Shown: one piece after another, positions 3,818 to 7,816 of the stretch
Layout: each line of letters opens with the position of its first letter
How positions within the stretch are numbered: the first letter of the stretch is position 1
Origin: Phycisphaerales bacterium
GTDB lineage: Bacteria > Planctomycetota > Phycisphaerae > Sedimentisphaerales > Anaerobacaceae
Direction of reading: 5' to 3'
Assembly (NCBI GenBank): GCA_011057845.1
Contig: DSDB01000597.1
Span: 1-7,816, forward strand
DNA length: 7,816 nt
The notes under the pieces: model-generated
Told to the model about the DNA's origin: nothing
Seen by the model: only the letters and a program-made list of their open reading frames with translations
Databases searched by the model: none
Program-made: the position numbers and the translations under genes

Positions 3818-6058
3818 ATGTCACGACGTAGACCGCATCTCGTATTTTGTATTCTGTATCTCATGTTTCGTCGCGCGTATTGCGTCGGGGTGGCGGCCTT
3901 TGCCGAAGGCAAGGGCCGGGCCAAATCAGCCCTTCGCTCTGCGAAAGGCTGCCACCCAACTGATTCGTCGTTCGTGTTTCAGCCTGCGAGCCACAAGCCA
4001 CTAGCCACTAGCCGCATTTCCTCTGTTGTGCTCTTATGCTCTTGTGCCCTTATGCTCTTGTGCCCTTGTCTTCGTCCCGCCGCCGCTGCCTTCCGTGCGG
4101 CCCGCGGTCCCCAGATCGGCTACGCCTATCCCGCCGGCGGCCGGCAGGCAAGCACCTTCGAGATGAGGCTCGCCGGACGCTACCTCGACGGCGTCAGCGG
4201 CCTGGTCCTCTCCGGCGGTGGGGCCGTCGCGGAAGTCGTCGAGCATATCAAGCCGCTCAGCGGCAGGGATATCCAGCTTCTGCGGGACCGGCTCAAGGAG
4301 TTACAGACGCAGACAGCCCCGCCCAAACAACCGCGGCAGGCCGCCGACAACGACACGAACGCCGCCGCCCCCATCGACCGGGATGCCGTGCAAAAGGAAA
4401 TCGCCGAGATCCGCCGGAAGCTCGACAATCCCAAGAACCGAAATCGCGAAAACCCCCAACTCAGCGAAGACGTCGTCCTCCAAGTCACGCTCGCCCCGGA
4501 CGCCGAACCCGGACGCCGCGAACTGCGTCTCAAGACCGCCGGCGGCCTGTCCAATCCGGTCGTGTTCTACGTCGACCGCCTGCCGGAATACGCCGAGAAG
4601 GAATCGCCCGATCCCGAGCCCATCGCCTCGTTGCCGGTCGTCGTCAACGGCCGGATCATGCCCGGCGACGTGGACCGATTCACCCTGACGCTCCAGGAGG
4701 GCCGGAAAGTCGTCATGGCCGTCGCCGCCCGCGATCTTATTCCCTATCTGGCCGACGCCGTGCCCGGCTGGTTCCAGGCCACCCTGGCGCTCTATGACGC
4801 CAACGGCGTCGAAGTCGCCTACGCCGACGACTTTCGTTTCGATCCCGACCCCGTCCTGTGCTTCGACGTTCCCGCCGACGGGCTATACACCCTGGAGATC
4901 AAGGACGCCGTCTACCGCGGCCGCGAGGACTTCGTCTATCGTATCACCATCGGCGAGCTGCCCTTCATCACCGACATCTTCCCTCTCGGCGGGCCCGCCG
5001 GAACTGAAACGACGGTCCAACTGGCCGGCTGGAACCTGCCCCGCAAGCAACTGACCGTCAGTGCGGATGAACCATGCATACTGCCCATTTCGTTGCCCAA
5101 AGCGGGACTCGTATCCAACCGCGCGGCCTTCGCCGTCGACACCCTGCCCGAGTACACGGAGACGAATGATGGGCGATGGACGAACGGGGCGCCCCTCGTC
5201 CCTCGTCCCTCGTCCATCGTCCCTCTTGCCTCCCTGCCGGTCATCATCAACGGTCGCATCGACCCGCCCGGGGACAGCGATGTCTTCTGCTTTGAAGGTC
5301 GGGCCGGCCAGGAGATCGTCGCTGAAGTCACGGCACGCCGGCTCAACTCCCCCCTCGATTCCCTGCTCAAGCTCTCCGACGCCGCCGGGCAGACCCTCGC
5401 CGTCAACAACGACTACGAAGACAAGGCCGCCGGCCTGGCCACCCACCATGCCGACTCGTATCTGAGCCTGGCGCTGCCCGCCGACGGAACCTACCACCTT
5501 CACATCGGCGATGCCCAGCACCAGGGCGGCCCGGCCTATGCCTATCGCCTGCGCATCAGCGAGCCTCGGCCCGATTTTGAACTGCGCATCGTGCCCGCCA
5601 GCGTCAATGTTCGCGCCGGCGCTTCGGCGACGCTCGGCATACACGCCCTGCGCAAAGACGGCTTCGCCGGTGACATCCGGCTGTCCCTCACTGATGCGCC
5701 CCAGGGCTTCGTCCTGAGCCCCACCCGCATCCCCGGCAACCAGGAGATGGTCAAGCTCACGCTGCGGGCCCCTGCCGGGCGGCCCGTGGAGTCCTTGACG
5801 CTGCGAGTCGAAGGCCGCGCCGATATTCAGGGCCGCACGATAACAAGGACCGCCGTCCCCGCCGAGGACATGATGCAGGCCTTCTTCTACCGCCACCTCG
5901 TCCCCGCGCAAGAACTACAGGTCGCCGTCCTCCCCCGCCCGGCCGCCGCCAACCCGGCAAGACGTCCCAACGCCCCCGCCAATCCGCGGACAACACCGGC
6001 GACCCCGCCCAAGAGCGCCCAACCCCAACAGCCGTCGGCGGGGCCGAACCGCGAATAA
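3818..6058 (+). CDS. Large secreted protein with two PPC-like domains; leader built from repeats
   Basis: This 746-residue protein resembles the PPC (pre-peptidase C-terminal) proteins that accompany DUF1549/DUF1501 genes in planctomycetes. Family-like sequence starts near residue 98 (PQIGYAYPAGGRQ). A charged helical insert lies at about 150-215 and a first PPC-like domain at about 270-380 (LPVVVNGRIMPGDVDRF, YTLEIKDAVYRGREDF). An Ig/TIG-like strand region (ITDIFPLGGPAGTETTV) is at 384-440, a second PPC-like domain at 472-582, and a beta-rich region at 585-680. The C-terminal tail, from about 706, is rich in Pro and Ala. PPC domains are usually structural or binding modules of secreted proteins. 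Residues 7-85 come from repeat DNA, and residues 69-85 (SVVLLCSCALMLLCPCL) plus RPAAAA supply the signal-peptide core and cleavage region. A second repeat insertion lengthens the linker at 449-469. No enzyme active site was recognised. Confidence 0.88.
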   Translation: MSRRRPHLVFCILYLMFRRAYCVGVAAFAEGKGRAKSALRSAKGCHPTDSSFVFQPASHKPLATSRISSVVLLCSCALMLLCPCLRPAAAAFRAARGPQIGYAYPAGGRQASTFEMRLAGRYLDGVSGLVLSGGGAVAEVVEHIKPLSGRDIQLLRDRLKELQTQTAPPKQPRQAADNDTNAAAPIDRDAVQKEIAEIRRKLDNPKNRNRENPQLSEDVVLQVTLAPDAEPGRRELRLKTAGGLSNPVVFYVDRLPEYAEKESPDPEPIASLPVVVNGRIMPGDVDRFTLTLQEGRKVVMAVAARDLIPYLADAVPGWFQATLALYDANGVEVAYADDFRFDPDPVLCFDVPADGLYTLEIKDAVYRGREDFVYRITIGELPFITDIFPLGGPAGTETTVQLAGWNLPRKQLTVSADEPCILPISLPKAGLVSNRAAFAVDTLPEYTETNDGRWTNGAPLVPRPSSIVPLASLPVIINGRIDPPGDSDVFCFEGRAGQEIVAEVTARRLNSPLDSLLKLSDAAGQTLAVNNDYEDKAAGLATHHADSYLSLALPADGTYHLHIGDAQHQGGPAYAYRLRISEPRPDFELRIVPASVNVRAGASATLGIHALRKDGFAGDIRLSLTDAPQGFVLSPTRIPGNQEMVKLTLRAPAGRPVESLTLRVEGRADIQGRTITRTAVPAEDMMQAFFYRHLVPAQELQVAVLPRPAAANPARRPNAPANPRTTPATPPKSAQPQQPSAGPNRE
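3837..3885 (+). repeat. Heptamer tract (ATYTCGT type) in the PPC-protein leader
   Basis: Seven units are in register: ATCTCGT, ATTTTGT, ATTCTGT, ATCTCAT, GTTTCGT, CGCGCGT, ATTGCGT. This is the complementary form of the GACGAAA-type units at 134-182. It encodes residues 7-23 of the PPC protein and runs directly into the palindrome at 3888. Confidence 0.8.
3888..3957. repeat. 70-base cloverleaf-capable palindrome inside the PPC-protein leader
   Basis: The outer arms GGGTGGC (3888-3894) and GCCACCC (3951-3957) pair perfectly. Inside are GCCTT/AAGGC (3896-3900/3906-3910), AAGGGC/GCCCTT (3911-3916/3929-3934) and TTCGC/GCGAA (3933-3937/3941-3945). As one long hairpin, the 29-base arms pair at 22 positions around a 12-base loop. 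Alternatively the arms can fold separately into a cruciform-like shape. The sequence is translated in frame (about residues 24-47). It resembles REP-like palindromes rather than a tRNA: there is no T-loop consensus and no plausible anticodon loop. Confidence 0.7.
3989..4016 (+). repeat. AGCCACT heptamer tract in the PPC-protein leader
   Basis: Four units: AGCCACA, AGCCACT, AGCCACT, AGCCGCA. They have the same sense as the AGCCACN units at 2336-2364 between the DUF1549 and DUF1501 genes. The tract is translated as part of residues 58-67. Confidence 0.8.
4029..4068 (+). repeat. TGCYCTTR octamer tract encoding the hydrophobic core of a signal peptide
   Basis: Five 8-base units in exact register: TGCTCTTA, TGCTCTTG, TGCCCTTA, TGCTCTTG, TGCCCTTG. 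In the PPC-protein frame they read as the hydrophobic run LLCSCALMLLCPCL (residues 72-85), followed by RPAAAA. The reverse-complement form occurs at 2312-2335. Confidence 0.85.
5161..5225 (+). mobile_element. Heptamer-hairpin element inside the second PPC linker (copy B)
   Basis: The right arm has four units, TCGTCCC, TCGTCCC, TCGTCCA and TCGTCCC (5196-5223). The centre is the perfect palindrome GGGGCGCCCC (5186-5195), flanked by GGACGA (5178-5183) and TCGTCC (5196-5201), which pair around a 2-base bulge. The left arm holds GATGGGCGATGGACGA. It encodes about residues 449-469 of the PPC protein. The matching linker of the first PPC-like domain is about 13 residues shorter and has no such sequence. 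It lacks the GGATTAC end of copies A and C, so it may be a truncated or diverged copy. Confidence 0.65.
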
Positions 6059-6173
6059 CGACGGACGACGGACGATGGACGAAATACGAACGACGCAATA
6101 CAATGGACGATGGACGAGTGATGGGCGCCTGCCGTTGCGCCCCTCGTCTCTCGTCTTTCGTCCCTCGGATTAC
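6056..6173 (+). mobile_element. Composite heptamer-hairpin element between the PPC and MFS genes (copy C)
   Basis: Left-arm units run from TAACGAC, which contains the PPC stop codon, through GGACGAC, GGACGAT, GGACGAA, ATACGAA, CGACGCA, ATACAAT, GGACGAT and GGACGAG (to 6118). The core is GACGAG (6113-6118), TGAT, GGGCGC (6123-6128), loop CTGCCGTT, GCGCCC (6137-6142), CTCGTC (6143-6148): two 6-bp perfect stems with a one-sided bulge. The right arm has CCTCGTC, TCTCGTC, TTTCGTC and the end CCTCGGATTAC (6163-6173). It fills the intergenic gap and stops exactly at the Shine-Dalgarno sequence of the MFS gene. It may also affect transcription read-through into that gene. Confidence 0.7.
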
Positions 6174-6180
6174 AAGGAGG
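6174..6180 (+). promoter_or_regulatory. Strong ribosome binding site of the MFS gene
   Basis: AAGGAGG at 6174-6180, 7 bases before ATG 6188, follows directly on the GGATTAC end of the repeat element. It fixes the MFS start. Confidence 0.8.
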
Positions 6181-6187
6181 TCCGTGA

Positions 6188-7588
6188 ATGTCGCGAAAGC
6201 TGCTGCTGCGAAGTGCCGTCGTCGCCTCGTTGGGCGGTCTGTTGTTCGGGTTTGACACCGCCGTCATCTCCGGGGCCGAGCAGACCCTCGAAAACCTCTA
6301 CCAAGGCACCTACGAAACCCTTGCCTCGTATTTCCAGGGGCTCGGCTTTCTCGGCCGCACCGGCTTCTGGCACGGCTGCACCACCTCCAGCGCCCTGATC
6401 GGCACCATCCTCGGCGCATGGCTGGCAAGCCGGCCGTCCGACTCCCTCGGCCGCCGCAAAACCCTCTCGGTCCTCGCCGTCCTGTACTTCGTCTCGGCCG
6501 TCGGCAGTGGCATCGCCTGGGGATGGGCCTCCTTCGCCATCTCGCGCCTGATTGGAGGTCTGGCCGTCGGCGGCTCATCCGTCGTCGGGCCCATCTATAT
6601 CGCCGAAATCTCCCCGGCCCGCAGCCGCGGCCGTCTCGTCGCCCTCATGCAGTTCAACATCGTCTTCGGCATCCTCCTGGCCTTCCTGTCCAACTACGTC
6701 ATCGGCCGAATGGATCTCGGCCCCGTCGAATGGCGGTGGATGTTCGGCGTCGAGGCCCTGCCCGCCGCCGCCTTCTTCTTCCTGCTGTTCGGCAATGTCC
6801 TCAGCCCCCGCTGGCTCGTCATGAAAGGCCGCCGCGATGAGGCCCGCCAAATCCTCGAAGCCCTCGGCGAACAGAACGTCGATCAAGAACTGGATCAGAT
6901 CCGCCAATCCATCGACCTGGCCCACCATAGCCTCCGCGAGCCGTTCTTCCGCCGCAAGTACCTCACGCCCATCCTGCTGGCCTTCCTCATCGCCATGTTC
7001 AACCAGCTCTCCGGCATCAACGCCCTGCTCTACTACTCCAAGCGCATCTTCGAGATGGCCGGCGCCGAGTCCAGCGACGCCCTCCTGCGAAGCGTCATCG
7101 TCGGGGCCACCAACCTCGTCGTCACCATACTGGCGATGGCGATCATCGACCACTTCGGCCGCAGAAAGCTCATGCTCGTCGGCTCCGTCGGCTACATCGT
7201 CAGCCTCGCCACCGTCGCCTGGGCCTTCCATACCGGGGCCGGCGGCGGCCTCGTCCTGGCGGGCTTCCTCGTGTTCATCGCCTCTCACGCCTTCGGCCAG
7301 GGCGCCGTCATCTGGGTCTTCATCAGTGAGATATTCCCCAACCGCGTCCGCGCCAAGGGCCAGGCCCTCGGCTGCTTCACCCACTGGTTCATGTGCGCCG
7401 CCATCTCCTGGACCTTCCCCATGCTCGTCGGCAGGGCCGACGCCCCAGGCGCCGCCCAGGCCGGCTCGCGCGTCTTCGCCTTCTACGCCGCCATGATGGT
7501 CCTCCAACTGATCTTCGTCATCCTCATGATGCCCGAAACCAAGGGCGTCCCACTCGAAACCATACAGAAACGAATGGGTATCGACTGA
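6188..7588 (+). CDS. MFS sugar-porter family transporter, probable proton-coupled sugar symporter
   Basis: A 466-residue inner-membrane protein with the usual length and about 12 hydrophobic segments of the sugar porter family (XylE/GLUT type). Family motifs in order are GGLLFGFDTAVISG (16-29), SLGRRK (86-91), PIYIAEISPARSRGRL (135-150), SPRWLVMKGR (206-215), NQLSGINALLYYS (272-284), DHFGRRK (321-327) and PETKG (449-453). By comparison with XylE and GLUT1, sugar-contact residues Q155, Q273, N278 and W376 are kept, while the first Q of the QQ pair is N272. D23 and R120 match the XylE D27-R133 pair tied to proton coupling, which supports symport rather than facilitated diffusion. The actual sugar cannot be read from the sequence. 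The start is fixed by a strong ribosome site. Co-transcription with the upstream envelope genes is possible but interrupted by repeat copy C. Confidence 0.93.
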   Translation: MSRKLLLRSAVVASLGGLLFGFDTAVISGAEQTLENLYQGTYETLASYFQGLGFLGRTGFWHGCTTSSALIGTILGAWLASRPSDSLGRRKTLSVLAVLYFVSAVGSGIAWGWASFAISRLIGGLAVGGSSVVGPIYIAEISPARSRGRLVALMQFNIVFGILLAFLSNYVIGRMDLGPVEWRWMFGVEALPAAAFFFLLFGNVLSPRWLVMKGRRDEARQILEALGEQNVDQELDQIRQSIDLAHHSLREPFFRRKYLTPILLAFLIAMFNQLSGINALLYYSKRIFEMAGAESSDALLRSVIVGATNLVVTILAMAIIDHFGRRKLMLVGSVGYIVSLATVAWAFHTGAGGGLVLAGFLVFIASHAFGQGAVIWVFISEIFPNRVRAKGQALGCFTHWFMCAAISWTFPMLVGRADAPGAAQAGSRVFAFYAAMMVLQLIFVILMMPETKGVPLETIQKRMGID

Positions 7589-7615
7589 CCACCCAACGGC
7601 AGGCATCCGCCCTAC

Positions 7616-7632
7616 GGCCGGGCCGTGCGGCC
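7616..7632 (+). terminator. Possible hairpin after the MFS gene
   Basis: GGCCG (7616-7620) can pair with CGGCC (7628-7632), or GGCC/GGCC (7621-7624/7629-7632) around GTGC. No T-run follows, so it is at best a weak or factor-dependent terminator 28 bases after the stop codon. Confidence 0.3.
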
Positions 7633-7663
7633 AACACCCGCCGCCCCCGCTCCGCGCCGCCCC

Positions 7664-7762
7664 CTACCGCGCCTCCAACGCCTCATTCTCCTGCTTCAAC
7701 TCATAAACGCACCGCTGAAACCGCGAAGTCTCGCCTCCCATATCTCATGCGCCACACGACAT
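7664..7762 (-). pseudogene. Possible broken coding fragment on the minus strand
   Basis: On the minus strand an ATG at 7762 reads MSCGA, then a TGA, then continues in the same frame as D-MGGETSRFQRCVYELKQENEALEAR before a TAG at 7664. The second part looks like the charged coiled-coil helix found near the start of some transposases and other proteins, but it is too short to identify. It may be a degraded gene remnant or chance, since the plus strand is C-rich here. No ribosome site was found for the inner ATG (7741). Treat as tentative. Confidence 0.2.
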
Positions 7763-7786
7763 AACTAAAAGACTCTTCCCGTCGTC

Positions 7787-7816
7787 AATTAAAACAGGTC
7801 GCTGTCCCTAATATCC
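7787..7816. repeat. Terminal motif resembling REP/RAYT-associated sequence
   Basis: The last 30 bases read AATTAAAACAGGTCGCTGTC then CCTAATATCC, with a small hairpin ACAG (7794-7797)/CTGT (7802-7805). On the minus strand this contains TTAGGGACAGCGACCTGT, similar to the TTAGGGACAG-type motif that often flanks REP-associated tyrosine transposase genes. The element or gene would lie beyond the window edge. This is recalled family likeness, not a search result. Confidence 0.35.

Noticed and set aside
3888..3957. A tRNA gene, suggested by the 7-bp outer stem and three arms
   Set aside because: No T-loop or D-loop consensus, no plausible anticodon loop and no CCA; it lies inside an open, translated leader.
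6575..7606. Minus-strand open frame of 343 residues opposite the MFS gene
   Set aside because: A highly acidic shadow of the transporter's codons, without motifs; the plus-strand transporter is unambiguous.
7393..7764. Plus-strand 123-residue frame overlapping the end of the MFS gene
   Set aside because: Out of frame with the transporter, Arg/Pro-rich shadow composition, no ribosome site.

Overview
The window most resembles a chromosomal piece of a high-GC planctomycete, probably near Phycisphaerae. This is inferred from gene content (a DUF1549/DUF1553 protein, a DUF1501 protein and a PPC-domain surface protein in tandem, a cluster style typical of Planctomycetota), from strongly C-ending codons, and from many degenerate 7-bp and 8-bp tandem repeats. 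No rRNA or other taxonomic marker is present.

Layout, all confident genes on the + strand: the 3' end of an unidentified gene (to 116), closed by a perfect 10-bp hairpin; a stand-alone PTS EIIA domain protein (180-629) whose ATG abuts a heptamer tract; a terminator-like hairpin (687-707); a secreted DUF1549/DUF1553 protein (738-2309); a Tat-exported DUF1501 protein (2381-3802); a large secreted protein with two PPC-like domains (3818-6058); and a sugar-porter MFS transporter (6188-7588). The last 228 bases hold no confident gene, only a possible broken minus-strand fragment and a terminal motif reminiscent of REP/RAYT-type elements.

The DUF1549/1553, DUF1501 and PPC genes are closely spaced, in one orientation, and all carry export signals, so they are probably co-transcribed and act together outside the cytoplasmic membrane; their biochemical role is not established. 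The transporter and the EIIA protein suggest, but do not prove, a link to carbohydrate uptake and its control.

The most unusual content is the repeat population. Composite elements made of heptamer arms (GGACGAT/ATCGTCC-like), a GC-rich hairpin core and, in two copies, a shared CCTCGGATTAC end occur in both orientations. They lie between genes and also inside open reading frames. One 105-bp copy sits inside the Tat signal region of the DUF1501 gene and its removal restores a normal-looking Tat leader. Another widens a linker in the PPC protein. A third complex, with a cloverleaf-like palindrome and octamer repeats, makes up most of the PPC protein's leader and encodes its hydrophobic signal core. 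This looks like a family of small, non-autonomous, frame-tolerated elements that contributes protein sequence.
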